Below are positions 17,001 through 23,634 of a stretch of DNA of 33,428 bases, one piece after another; position 1 is the stretch's first letter, and each line of letters opens with the position of its first letter. The notes below the pieces were generated by a model. It saw only the letters and a list, made by a program, of their open reading frames with translations. It did no database searches and had not been told where the DNA came from. The stretch comes from AC-32 sp038237925 (lineage in GTDB: Bacteria > Actinomycetota > Thermoleophilia > Gaiellales > Gaiellaceae), in contig JBBRYF010000020.1 in the NCBI GenBank assembly GCA_038237925.1, positions 1 to 33,428 on the forward strand, read 5' to 3'. The position numbers were made by a program, and so were the translations under genes.

Positions 17001-17302
17001 AGAGTGGCACGTCCGCGTTCCCAACGCCGACCTCGGACGGCGACCTGCCGGTTGCCGACGTCGTCCGCGACGACGCGACGCACACCCTGTACGTCGCGAC
17101 CGACTTCGGCGTTCTGCGAGGACCGAACGACGGCCACAACGGTTGGCACACGACGGCGGGCATGCCCCGTTACGAGGTGATGCACCTCGAGATCCAGCCG
17201 TCCAATCGGGTGCCGACCTGCGTCGGGAGGGCCCACTGCGAGCGTCTGATCTACGCGGCGACGCACTCACAGGGCATCTGGCGCATGAAACTCCACCAGT
17301 AG
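14099..17302 (+). CDS. Large membrane-anchored BNR/sortilin-like beta-propeller protein
   Basis: The 1067-residue product begins with a basic head and one hydrophobic helix (about residues 8-28, no clear cleavage site), so it is probably exported and anchored or a long signal sequence. The body resembles VPS10/sortilin-type or BNR-repeat propellers. Asp-box-like hairpins are YKTTDGGNHW (residues 234-243) and YESFNGGHTF (about 318). Recurrent blade phrases include VWAGTAGGGVWRTNN, YLGTGEGN and LIYAATHSQGIWRMK at the very end. Many paired cysteines (for example CTATSC, CSSGC, CWAQC) fit an extracellular protein. No glycosidase active site can be named with confidence; binding of glycans or proteins is as likely as hydrolysis. 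The ATG at 14099 follows GGGGGAG by five bases; a GTG at 14036 in the same frame is less likely. The gene ends at a strong terminator. Confidence 0.78.
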   Translation: MTRTRTTVLTGTLFLLAAAVALTLVFLTGRSSGGTQVQLRLGAGAAGLMNKEAKVGEGRVGGYEAYRAATRTYPANVIAPAIVARAKATFGRIAKRDARLRSRLRARHVRSFLSSGPQWELYGPRKYAVEPGVLSFTGATNVTASRTVALVADPACTATSCRVWAGTAGGGVWRTNNVVAPDPEWQQVGPKDLAQNSVGQLVLDPTDRTHNTLYLGTGEGNRCSSGCEAGVGIYKTTDGGNHWTKLQDECVSNTTYACANPDKDAFLGRGINKIVIDPRNHNHMFVGSALAVRGLSHTIGNGGTTRLEPGANEPGLYESFNGGHTFTEVWNGSNSAGFGVTDVGLDPRDPSVVYASAFDAGAWRRDAGAARTAFQQVFAPQFNQGAGIDRTMFALTAKNGHTRIYLTDGTANGNGPFDPLASNFWRTDKADQPAAALLASQTGGAAEPNPANTFPRMYSDWEKLTSQATASPFFAADDFCWAQCWYDEDVYTPAGMPDTVYLIGAFQYGELPCNTKGVGCGNGRSNGRAILYSNTAGDPDGSRADRRTFTDLTMDARDTPAPWCAFAPYFDQGCVRAPNGAHPDQHAIIVNPGNPTQVIEGNDGGVIRTSGAFADISSQCDDQQRSGGGPLPPASGSYATCKRLLSRVPTALDHINKRLSSTLQFINVAINPQNPCEVMGGTQDNGTWSNNNGCGNAVSGSPNDSSRNIFSQIIYGDGGNAVYDGKSPTWRANEFTSGFGDSNFRNGDPERWVITTAPLINSGEAFAFYWPQIGDPNPEPGTHPIYNGGQHVWRTWAFGAGTPGAVPQDKVPNIAFYEANCPEFVTGGNNPLCGDYQPLGGPGGSNTPGDLTGSVYGSDRTGGSMSFMARSGADHWTMWAATSAGRLFVTHNVDAHNPAAVTWHRIDNATSPTRFPSAIYVDPKNAGHAWVTYTGYNAATPTTPGHVFEVWENGSVPGSGTFTNLNVESGTSAFPTPTSDGDLPVADVVRDDATHTLYVATDFGVLRGPNDGHNGWHTTAGMPRYEVMHLEIQPSNRVPTCVGRAHCERLIYAATHSQGIWRMKLHQ

Positions 17303-17325
17303 CGGCGCAGCCGCACCGTGGTTCT

Positions 17326-17353
17326 GAGAGGGCCGCCTTCGGGCGGCCCTCTC
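17326..17353 (+). terminator. Strong UUCG-loop terminator between convergent genes
   Basis: A perfect 12-base-pair stem (left arm GAGAGGGCCGCC) closes a TTCG tetraloop. It is followed by CGTTTGG on the plus strand, a short T-run. It lies between the beta-propeller gene and lipA, which converge, so it can serve both. A smaller hairpin, GCGGC-GCA-GCCGC (17302-17314), starts at the last base of the stop codon. Confidence 0.85.
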
Positions 17354-17390
17354 CGTTTGGCTGACGGCGGACAGCTGCTGCGCGCGGTGC

Positions 17391-18311
17391 TTAGTACGCC
17401 ACCGCGCCGCGGCCGGTGGCCGCCGCGTGCCGCTGCTCGTCTGCCCGGTAGCTCGAGCGAACCAGAGGGCCGGAGAAGACCGAGCCGAAACCGAGCGTCT
17501 CGCCCTGCTCGCGGAACCAGCGGAACTCGTCAGGGTGCACCCAGCGGTCGATCTTCGCGTGCTTCGCGCTCGGCTGGAGGTACTGGCCGATCGTGACGAC
17601 GTCGACGCCGTGCTCGCGCAGGTCGCGCAGCGTCTCGACGACCTCGTCGTTCGTCTCGCCGAGGCCGACGATGATCCCGGACTTGGTGAGCACGGGGTAG
17701 TCGGCGAGCTCCTTCGCGCGCTGCAGGAGCCAGAGCGCCGTGTCGTAGCTCGCCTTCGCGCCGCGCATCCGCGCGTGGATCCGGCGGACGGTCTCGATGT
17801 TGTGGTTGAAGACGTCGGGCCGCTCGGTGAGGATCGTTCGCAGCGCCTCCTCCTCGACGCCGAGGAAGTCGGGCGTGAGGATCTCGATCGTCGCTTCCGG
17901 CAGCTTGTGCTTGAGCGCGCGGATCGTGGCCGCGTAGTGGCCGGCGCCGCGGTCGGGAACGTCGTCGCGGTCGACCGAGGTGACGACGACGTGCTTGAGG
18001 TTCATCTTCGCCGCGGCCGCCGCCAGCCGCAGCGGCTCGAGCGGGTCGGGCGGAGACTCCGGCCGGCCGGAGTTGACGTAGCAGTAGCGGCACGCGCGGG
18101 TGCACGTGTCGCCGAGGATCTGGAAGGTCGCCGTGCCGCGCCCCCAGCACTCGGAAATGTTCGGGCAGCGCGCCTCCTCGCAGATCGTGTTCAGCGAGGC
18201 GCCGTGGATCAGCTTGCGAACGTCGAAGTAGGCCGAATCCGCGCTTGGCGCGCGAACCTTCATCCACTCCGGCCGGCGAGGCCGCTCCGCGACTGGCAGC
18301 GACTGCTCCAT
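17391..18311 (-). CDS. lipA: Lipoyl synthase
   Basis: LipA is a radical-SAM enzyme that inserts two sulfurs into protein-bound octanoyl groups, the last step of lipoate synthesis. The 306-residue product has both cluster sites: the auxiliary cluster C44, C49, C55 (CEEARCPNISEC) and the radical-SAM cluster C70, C74, C77 (CTRACRYCYV). It ends with the RSSYRADE segment, whose serine is the unusual ligand of the auxiliary cluster. The ATG at 18311 is preceded by TAGACT seven bases upstream and has no ribosome site, so the message is probably leaderless. Its likely protein target, the E2 subunit, is encoded at 24764-26242, and the partner lipB at 22586-23257. Confidence 0.97.
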   Translation of the reverse strand: MEQSLPVAERPRRPEWMKVRAPSADSAYFDVRKLIHGASLNTICEEARCPNISECWGRGTATFQILGDTCTRACRYCYVNSGRPESPPDPLEPLRLAAAAAKMNLKHVVVTSVDRDDVPDRGAGHYAATIRALKHKLPEATIEILTPDFLGVEEEALRTILTERPDVFNHNIETVRRIHARMRGAKASYDTALWLLQRAKELADYPVLTKSGIIVGLGETNDEVVETLRDLREHGVDVVTIGQYLQPSAKHAKIDRWVHPDEFRWFREQGETLGFGSVFSGPLVRSSYRADEQRHAAATGRGAVAY

Positions 18312-18324
18312 GTCCCGGAGTCTA
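18309..18324 (-). promoter_or_regulatory. Leaderless promoter of lipA
   Basis: On the minus strand TAGACT (18324-18319) ends seven bases before the ATG at 18311. The distance equals that at fumC, with the same hexamer. Confidence 0.55.
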
Positions 18325-18335
18325 CGGATTCGCCT

Positions 18336-18974
18336 CTACGTGCCCTTCCAGGGGTCGAGGTACACGTCGTCGATCTGGTACGCCGCGTCGCTCCCGACCG
18401 GCGTGAACCTGAAGGCGACGGCCCTCGTGCCGAGGAGGCTCGTGACGTTGCAGAGCGCGAGCTCGAGCCGCGGGGACGGAACCCAGGTTCCCGTGCCGCT
18501 GACAGTTCCGCCGTCGAGGATCGTGAGCAGCCCGCCGAGGAGGCTCGGGACGATCACCTGCACGTGCAGCGCTCCGGTGCGCGAGCCGACGTTCTTGCCC
18601 ACGAAGCGCAGGTGCCAGTCGCCGAAGGCGAAGCACACCGTGCTGCTGTACGCAGAGCTTCCCGTCGGCAGAAGCAGCGAGCGGCTGTCGCTTCGGTTGC
18701 CGTTGATGAAGAACGGCTCGTTGCCGGAGACGACTCGAGCGTTGCCGCTGAGGTACCAGCCGGTGCTGCCGGACTCAAAGCCGCCGTCGAAGAGGCGGGC
18801 GTAGTTCGCAGTGTCGCCCCACTGCGCAAAAGCCTGCACCGCGCTGGGGTCGCAGTAGGAGGCCGAGCCGGAGCCGAGCAGGCCCGCCTTCGCCGTCGAG
18901 GTCATCGCGAGCGCGGCGACGATCACCACGCCGATCAGGGCTCTCAGTCCGCCTCGTGCCACAGATGCCGCCAC
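18336..18974 (-). CDS. Small secreted protein, carbohydrate-binding-like, function unknown
   Basis: The 212-residue product starts with a basic segment and a hydrophobic signal helix (about residues 11-26, ALIGVVIVAALAMTSTAKAG). It continues with a beta-rich, Ser/Gly-rich domain: FDGGFESGSTGWYLSGNARV, later WHLRFVGKNVGS, and near the end YQIDDVYLDPWKGT. The pattern 'dug-in FESG..GW ... IDDV.LD' is typical of jelly-roll, CBM-like or discoidin-like exported domains. The start is GTG at 18974, about five bases after GGGAGGAA, with the frame open further upstream only by chance. It is divergent from the HD-GYP gene and 24 bases upstream of lipA on the same strand. No family name can be given. Confidence 0.7.
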   Translation of the reverse strand: MAASVARGGLRALIGVVIVAALAMTSTAKAGLLGSGSASYCDPSAVQAFAQWGDTANYARLFDGGFESGSTGWYLSGNARVVSGNEPFFINGNRSDSRSLLLPTGSSAYSSTVCFAFGDWHLRFVGKNVGSRTGALHVQVIVPSLLGGLLTILDGGTVSGTGTWVPSPRLELALCNVTSLLGTRAVAFRFTPVGSDAAYQIDDVYLDPWKGT

Positions 18975-19064
18975 GCCAGTTCCTCCCAGCCGCCGAATTG
19001 GTCTCACTTTCGCTGCCGCGCGAGGCGCTGCATCACCCGATAGGGGGCTTTCCGAGGCTCGACA

Positions 19065-19087
19065 TCCCTCGACCGAGGGAACCCTCG
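19065..19087. promoter_or_regulatory. Overlapping palindromes in the HD-GYP/secreted-protein divergent region
   Basis: Three 6-base half-sites, CCCTCG, CGAGGG and CCCTCG, are separated by two bases each. The middle one can pair with either neighbour, giving two mutually exclusive hairpins (19065-19080 and 19074-19087). As DNA they are half-sites on an 8-base period, such as a dimeric regulator might bind; as RNA they would be a two-state hairpin in either leader. Function is not shown. Confidence 0.45.
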
Positions 19088-19135
19088 CGCGCGGACGCGT
19101 CAAGCGGGCGCCGCGGCCGGACGATGTGTCTTCCG

Positions 19136-20476
19136 ATGTCGACTGCGGCCTCAACGACGACCCCGCGGTCCGTCCTGCTCGACCCCGACGAGCAGCGCGT
19201 GATCGAGCAGCGGCGCGCGCGGCGCCTGCAGCGGCTCGCTCGGCGCGAGCTCTGGTCCTTCGTCGTCTTCGGCGGTGGCTTCGTAGCCGCGGCCGTGTTG
19301 CTGGCCCAATTCGTGCCCTCGCACCGGGCACCCGGCCTCGGAGCGGTGCTCGTACTCGTGCTGGCCTACGCGGCCGCGTTCAGGCTCGACTTCGAGATCG
19401 GCACCGGTTCTGCCGTTCCGACGGAGCTGATCCTGATCCCGATGTTGTTCGTGCTGCCCGTCGGCTATGTGCCGCTGGCAGTCGCAGGCGCCGTCGTGCT
19501 CGGCAGCCTCGACGAGCACTTCCGCGGCTCGCTCAGCCTCGCACGCGTCGGGATGCGCGTCGTCTTTGCCTGGTACGCGGTCGGCCCGGCGCTCGTGCTC
19601 GGGATCGCCGGCGAGCGCGGCCCACGGCTGTCGGATTGGCCGCTGTACGCGGCCGCGCTGTTCTCGCAGTTCGTGCTGGACACGGTCTGCGCCGCGGGCC
19701 GGGAGTGGCTCGCCCTCGGCGTGCGGCCGAGCGTGCAGCTGCGCGCGATGCTCTGGGTGTACGCGATCGACGCCGGCCTCGCGCCGGTCGGCCTGGCCGT
19801 TGCCTTCGCGGCGCAGTCGTCGCCGTACGGCGTCGTGCTCGCGCTGCCGCTGGTCGCACTGCTCTCGGTCTTCGCGCGTGAACGGCGGGTCAGGATCGAC
19901 CACGAGCTCGAGCTGCGCGACGCCTACCGCGGCACGGCGTTCCTGCTCGGGGACGTCGTCGAGGCCGACGACGAGTACACGGGCGTGCACAGCCGCGACG
20001 TCGTCGACCTGACGCTGAAGGTCGCCGACGAGCTAGAGCTGACCGCCCGCGAGCGCCGGGACGCCGAGTTCGCCGCGCTGCTCCACGACGTGGGCAAGGT
20101 CCGCGTGCCGAACTCGATCATCAACAAGCCCGGCCCGCTGACCCCGGAAGAGCGCGCGGTGATGGAACGGCACACAGTCGAGGGCGAGCGGCTGCTGCTG
20201 CGCGTCGGCGGCCTGCTCGGCGAGATCGGCCGCGTCGTCCGCTCCTGTCACGAGCGCTGGGACGGCGGCGGCTACCCGGACGGGCTGGTCGGTGAGCAGA
20301 TCCCGCTGCTGGCACGGATCGTCTCCTGCTGCGACGCCTACAACGCGATGACCAGCGACCGCTCGTACCGCGCCGCCCTCCCGCAGGAGACAGCGCTCGC
20401 GGAGCTCAGGGACGGCAGCGGCACGCAGTTCGACCCGCGCGTCGTCGACGCGCTGATCGCTGCCCTCGTGCCCTAG
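19136..20476 (+). CDS. Membrane HD-GYP-domain protein (putative cyclic-di-GMP phosphodiesterase)
   Basis: HD-GYP proteins hydrolyse cyclic di-GMP or related dinucleotides. The 446-residue product has an N-terminal half with about seven membrane segments (roughly residues 40-240) and a C-terminal HD-GYP domain. The HD motif LLHDVGKVRVPNSIINKPG lies near residue 315, and CHERWDGGGYPDGL near residue 375. DAYNAMTSDRSYRAAL follows. The usual HHE is CHE here; the metal-binding His and Glu remain, so activity is plausible. No GGDEF, PAS or response-regulator domain is visible, so the input probably comes through the membrane part. Start choices are ATG 19136 or ATG 19124, four codons apart. The stop overlaps the convergent TMEM175 gene by four bases. 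Confidence 0.88.
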   Translation: MSTAASTTTPRSVLLDPDEQRVIEQRRARRLQRLARRELWSFVVFGGGFVAAAVLLAQFVPSHRAPGLGAVLVLVLAYAAAFRLDFEIGTGSAVPTELILIPMLFVLPVGYVPLAVAGAVVLGSLDEHFRGSLSLARVGMRVVFAWYAVGPALVLGIAGERGPRLSDWPLYAAALFSQFVLDTVCAAGREWLALGVRPSVQLRAMLWVYAIDAGLAPVGLAVAFAAQSSPYGVVLALPLVALLSVFARERRVRIDHELELRDAYRGTAFLLGDVVEADDEYTGVHSRDVVDLTLKVADELELTARERRDAEFAALLHDVGKVRVPNSIINKPGPLTPEERAVMERHTVEGERLLLRVGGLLGEIGRVVRSCHERWDGGGYPDGLVGEQIPLLARIVSCCDAYNAMTSDRSYRAALPQETALAELRDGSGTQFDPRVVDALIAALVP

Positions 20477-21072
20477 CTCGAGTTGCCGAAGATCGAGCTC
20501 TCGAGCACGTAGAAGGCCGCGATCACCCCGAAGAGGATGATGCTGGCCACGGGGCTGAGAAACGCCACGAGCGCCGCGGTCAGGTAGATCCACGGCCCCG
20601 GGAGGTACGTACGCGTGATCCCGCTCACGACCGCCGGTTCGGCATCTCGCTTGAGCAAGCGCTTTCCGACTGCGGCATAGAGCCAGGTCGCGTTGAACAT
20701 GACCGCGGTCGCGACGCCCGTGAAACCGTAGGTCAGCGCGGCGGCCTGTGCGCCGTCGCCTCGGACGTGCTCGGCCACGAGCCTGGTCGTGAACGGGAAG
20801 AAGGCGATGCACAGCAGCAGCCCGATGTTCGCGAGCAGGAACCGCCGGTCGGCGCGCTGGACGAGAGCCAGGATCGTGTGGTGATTGATCCACATCACAC
20901 CGATCGTCGCGAAGCTGGCGGCATACGCTAGATACGACGGCCAGATGTGCATTAGCCGCGCGCCGAGGTGCGGGGCGTCGCCCGAGACCTGTGCGTCGAC
21001 GTTGAGAATCAGCAACGTCGCCGCGATCGCGAAGACGCCGTCGGCGAAGGTCTCGAGCCGCGCGGTGCTCAT
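20473..21072 (-). CDS. TMEM175-family (DUF1211) potassium channel-like membrane protein
   Basis: The 199-residue product opens with RLETFADGVFAIAATLLIL, the TMEM175 family signature (R...F.D..FAI..TLL), in its first helix, and has six hydrophobic segments. HPSYLAY-like positions are conserved in the second unit (IWPSYLAYAASF, then WINHHTIL). Bacterial members are small potassium-selective channels that assemble as tetramers. The ATG at 21072 lies six bases after a minus-strand TAGACT box. The gene converges on and overlaps the HD-GYP gene by four bases, so there is no room for a separate terminator. Confidence 0.88.
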   Translation of the reverse strand: MSTARLETFADGVFAIAATLLILNVDAQVSGDAPHLGARLMHIWPSYLAYAASFATIGVMWINHHTILALVQRADRRFLLANIGLLLCIAFFPFTTRLVAEHVRGDGAQAAALTYGFTGVATAVMFNATWLYAAVGKRLLKRDAEPAVVSGITRTYLPGPWIYLTAALVAFLSPVASIILFGVIAAFYVLESSIFGNSS

Positions 21073-21084
21073 GCGGCGAGTCTA
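21070..21084 (-). promoter_or_regulatory. Leaderless promoter of the TMEM175 gene
   Basis: TAGACT on the minus strand (21084-21079) ends six bases before the ATG at 21072. Confidence 0.55.
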
Positions 21085-21107
21085 GGTCCCCGACCTGCTG
21101 GCCCCGT

Positions 21108-21146
21108 TTGCCTGAGTCGGCCTGCGATCGCTAGCTTGGGCCCGTG
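21108..21146 (+). promoter_or_regulatory. Leaderless promoter of the efflux transporter gene
   Basis: A -35-like TTGCCT (21108-21113) and a -10 TAGCTT (21132-21137) are 18 bases apart. The -10 ends six bases before the GTG at 21144. It is divergent from the TMEM175 promoter, with start codons 71 bases apart. Confidence 0.55.
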
Positions 21147-22589
21147 GCTCCCGCTCGCAACACGAATCCGTGGCTCGTCCTCGTCCTGATCTGCGTCGCG
21201 CAGTTCATGGTCATCCTCGACGCGACGATCGTGAACGTCGCGCTTCCGTCCATCCAGAAAGACCTCGGGCTCAGCGAGGCGAACCTGCAATGGATCATCA
21301 ATGCCTACACGCTGCTCTTCGGCGGCTTCCTGCTGCTCGGCGGGCGGGCCGGTGACCTGCTCGGACGCAAGCGGCTCTTCCTGATCGGGCTCGTCATCTT
21401 CACCGTCGCCTCGCTGCTGAACGGCCTCGCGAACTCGTCCGGGATGCTGATCGGCTTTCGCGCGCTCCAAGGCCTTGGCGCCGCGCTGATCTCGCCGGCG
21501 GCCCTGTCGATCATCTCGACCACCTTTGCCGAAGGCAAGGAGCGCGCCCGGGCGCTCGGCGTCTGGGCGGCAATCGCGATCGGCGGCTCCGCCGTCGGCC
21601 TGATCCTGGGCGGGGTGCTGACCCAGTCCTTTTCGTGGCCGTGGATCTTCTTCGTCAACGTTCCCGTCGGCATCGCCGGCTTCGTGCTCTCGCTGCGCTA
21701 CGTGCCCGAGTCCAAGGACGAGCACGCGCACCGCAGCTACGACATCGCGGGCGCGGTCACGGTCACCGGCGGGTTGATGGCGCTCGTCTACGCGATCGTG
21801 AGAGCCGAGACGCACGGCTGGGCTTCGGGCTGGACGATCGGCTTTTTCGTCGCGTCCGCAAGCCTGCTCGCCTCGTTCATCGTGATCGAGCTGCGGTCGC
21901 CCGAGCCACTCGTGCGCCTCTCGATCTTCCGGGTCCGCTCGCTGCTGACCGCGAACGTCGTCATGTTCCTCGTCGCCTCGGGCCTGTTCGCGATGTTCTT
22001 CTTCAACACGCTCTACATCCAGCGCGTCCTGGGCTACCGCCCGCTGAAGGCGGGGCTCGCGTTCCTCCCGTTCACGGCCGGGATCATGGTCTCGGCCGGG
22101 CTGGCGTCCAACCTGGCGACGCGCGTGGGCGTGCGGCGGATCGCGATGGTCGGGATGGTGCTCACCATCGCCGGGATGCTCCTGCTGGCGCGGATTCCCG
22201 TCAACGGCTCGTACGCGACGGATGTTCTGCCGTCCCTGCTGCTCTCGTCGCTGGGAATGGGAGCAGTCTTCATGCCGCTCACCCTGATCGCGACGACCGG
22301 CCTGCAGGACGAGGACCAGGGGCTCGCGTCGGGCCTGTTCAACACGTCGCAGCAGATCGGCGGCGCGCTCGGCCTCGCCGTTCTCTCGACGGTCGCCGCC
22401 GGCCGGACATCCCACGCGAGCGGCAGCGCCGCGCACGCGCTCGTGATCGGGTTCCACTGGGCCTTCGCGGGCGGGGCGCTGTTCGTCGCGGCAGCGCTCG
22501 TGGTCCTCGTCGCGCTGCTGCGCAAACGCCACGTGGCGCGGATCGAAGTCGAGGCCGGCCAGGCCGAGCCGGTAGTGGCGAACGTCTAG
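21144..22589 (+). CDS. MFS drug-efflux transporter, DHA2 (14-helix, EmrB/QacA) type
   Basis: The 481-residue product has about 14 membrane helices and the DHA2 landmarks. These are FMVILDATIVNVALPSIQ in helix 1, QWIINAYTLLFGG in helix 2, motif A GGRAGDLLGRKR, GFRALQGLGAALISPAAL and a motif C-like stretch GSAVGLILGGVLTQ in helix 5. Members export drugs, dyes or other amphipathic compounds by proton antiport; the substrate cannot be read from sequence. The start is GTG at 21144. The TAG stop overlaps the TAG stop of convergent lipB (22586-22589). A TetR gene lies about 1 kb away, but its operator sits at a different divergent pair, so control of this transporter by it is not supported. Confidence 0.92.
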   Translation: MAPARNTNPWLVLVLICVAQFMVILDATIVNVALPSIQKDLGLSEANLQWIINAYTLLFGGFLLLGGRAGDLLGRKRLFLIGLVIFTVASLLNGLANSSGMLIGFRALQGLGAALISPAALSIISTTFAEGKERARALGVWAAIAIGGSAVGLILGGVLTQSFSWPWIFFVNVPVGIAGFVLSLRYVPESKDEHAHRSYDIAGAVTVTGGLMALVYAIVRAETHGWASGWTIGFFVASASLLASFIVIELRSPEPLVRLSIFRVRSLLTANVVMFLVASGLFAMFFFNTLYIQRVLGYRPLKAGLAFLPFTAGIMVSAGLASNLATRVGVRRIAMVGMVLTIAGMLLLARIPVNGSYATDVLPSLLLSSLGMGAVFMPLTLIATTGLQDEDQGLASGLFNTSQQIGGALGLAVLSTVAAGRTSHASGSAAHALVIGFHWAFAGGALFVAAALVVLVALLRKRHVARIEVEAGQAEPVVANV

Positions 22590-23257
22590 TTAGCGACGAG
22601 GGCGGACGCGGGCTCGAGCTGGAGGTCGAACACGCGCTCGAGCGCCGCGACCGCGTGCGGCCGCACCTCGTCGACCGCGACCGGCCGGCCGAGCTCGCGC
22701 GCGATCGTCGTGAACGCGGTGTCCTCGAGTCCGCAGGCCGTGATCCACTCGGTGAACGGCGCCGGGTCGAGGTCGACGTTCAGCGCGTACCCGTGTGTCG
22801 TGACCCACTTCGAGATGTGGATGCCGATCGACGCAATCTTGCGTGGCGGCGCCTCGAGCCAGATTCCGGTGAGCCCCTCGATGCGCGTGGCCTCTACGCC
22901 GAGCGGGGCGAGCGTCCGGATCAATGTCTCCTCGAGGTCGCGGCAATAGCCCTTCACGTCGCGACCGTGCCGCGTCAGGTCGAGGATCGGGTAGCAGACG
23001 AGCTGGCCCGGCCCGTGGTAGGTGGACTTACCGCCGCGGTCGGTCTCGACGATCTCGACCTCGGCGCCGTCCGGCAGATGGAGCTCGCCCTCCTCCGAGC
23101 GGCGGCCGAGCGTGATGACCGGCGGGTGCTCGAGTAGGAGCACCGTGTCCGGAAGCTGGCCGCTTGCGACCGCGGCCGCGAGCGAGCGCTGCAGGTCCCA
23201 CCCCTCGGCGTACGGAACCGGTTCACTGAAGTGGACGACCTGCCCGCTGCGGCTCAC
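22586..23257 (-). CDS. lipB: Octanoyl-[acyl-carrier-protein]:protein octanoyltransferase
   Basis: LipB moves octanoate from acyl carrier protein to the lipoyl lysine of E2 and H proteins, before LipA adds sulfur. The 223-residue product has GGKSTYHGPGQLVCYPI, the catalytic Lys140 in RKIASIGIHI and the catalytic Cys175 in ITACGLED. The start is GTG at 23257. It overlaps the stop of the upstream membrane-protein gene as GTGA, which suggests coupling, and it also has TACATT six bases upstream, which would give a separate leaderless message. Other in-frame upstream codons lie in the neighbouring gene. lipA is on the same strand 4.3 kb downstream. Confidence 0.96.
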   Translation of the reverse strand: MSRSGQVVHFSEPVPYAEGWDLQRSLAAAVASGQLPDTVLLLEHPPVITLGRRSEEGELHLPDGAEVEIVETDRGGKSTYHGPGQLVCYPILDLTRHGRDVKGYCRDLEETLIRTLAPLGVEATRIEGLTGIWLEAPPRKIASIGIHISKWVTTHGYALNVDLDPAPFTEWITACGLEDTAFTTIARELGRPVAVDEVRPHAVAALERVFDLQLEPASALVAN

Positions 23258-23595
23258 CGCAGGAATGTAGCGGCCTGTGCAGCCGCCAGGGCCGTCAGAC
23301 AGGCCGCGGTGACCGCGACCACGGTGGCTCCCGCGGCCGAGAAGGCGGACTCGGCGGCCAGCCAGACGACCGCGGCGAGGGCGGTGGCCGCGTTGCCGAG
23401 CGCGAGCTGCCTCAGACCGACACGCCCAGTCCAGATCGCGAGCCCGACGACGAGCAGTAAGACGCCGACAATGAGCAGGACGACGGAATCGACCGGCTGC
23501 GGGAAGTCGGAGCCGTCGAGCGCGCCGGTGGCGGCGGCGAGGACGAGTACGGCGCCGAGGATCCCCTCGAAGATCGCGTCCAGCCTGACCAGCAT
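23254..23595 (-). CDS. Small membrane protein coupled to lipB, function unknown
   Basis: The 113-residue product is almost wholly hydrophobic with four predicted helices (about residues 8-27, 38-56, 62-82 and 88-110) and a short polar N-terminus. I do not recognise the family. The ATG at 23595 follows GGGAGGG closely. Its stop overlaps the GTG of lipB (GTGA). It is divergent from the TetR gene, with 39 bases between the two starts and an operator-like palindrome in between, so it is the most probable TetR target. A minus-strand TAAACT box (23614-23609) would be overlapped or blocked by that operator. Confidence 0.65.
   Translation of the reverse strand: MLVRLDAIFEGILGAVLVLAAATGALDGSDFPQPVDSVVLLIVGVLLLVVGLAIWTGRVGLRQLALGNAATALAAVVWLAAESAFSAAGATVVAVTAACLTALAAAQAATFLR
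23264..23269 (-). promoter_or_regulatory. Possible internal leaderless promoter of lipB
   Basis: TACATT on the minus strand ends six bases before the lipB GTG at 23257. It lies inside the end of the upstream membrane-protein gene, so lipB could be expressed apart from TetR control. Confidence 0.45.
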
Positions 23596-23615
23596 CTCGC
23601 CCTCCCGCTAGTTTA

Positions 23616-23631
23616 TGAAACGACCGTATCA
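23616..23631. promoter_or_regulatory. TetR-type operator between the TetR gene and the membrane-protein gene
   Basis: TGAAACGACCGTATCA is a 16-base palindrome with 7-base arms differing at one position (TGAAACG against TGATACG) around a 2-base centre. It ends three bases before the ATG of the TetR gene and lies upstream of the divergent membrane-protein gene. Size, symmetry and location fit a TetR-family autoregulatory site. Confidence 0.6.
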
Positions 23632-23634
23632 CTA

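Noticed and set aside
18975..19135. Cyclic-di-GMP (GEMM) riboswitch in the leader of the secreted-protein gene
   Set aside because: A GGGATG...AAAGCC-like stretch on the minus strand looked suggestive beside an HD-GYP gene. The required first strand (GGGCAAACC-like) and the closing CCGGGUUACC-like motif are missing.
21069..22532. A 487-codon minus-strand frame opposite the efflux transporter
   Set aside because: Highly charged (Asp, Glu, Arg, Gln) with no domain; the plus strand encodes a clear 14-helix transporter.
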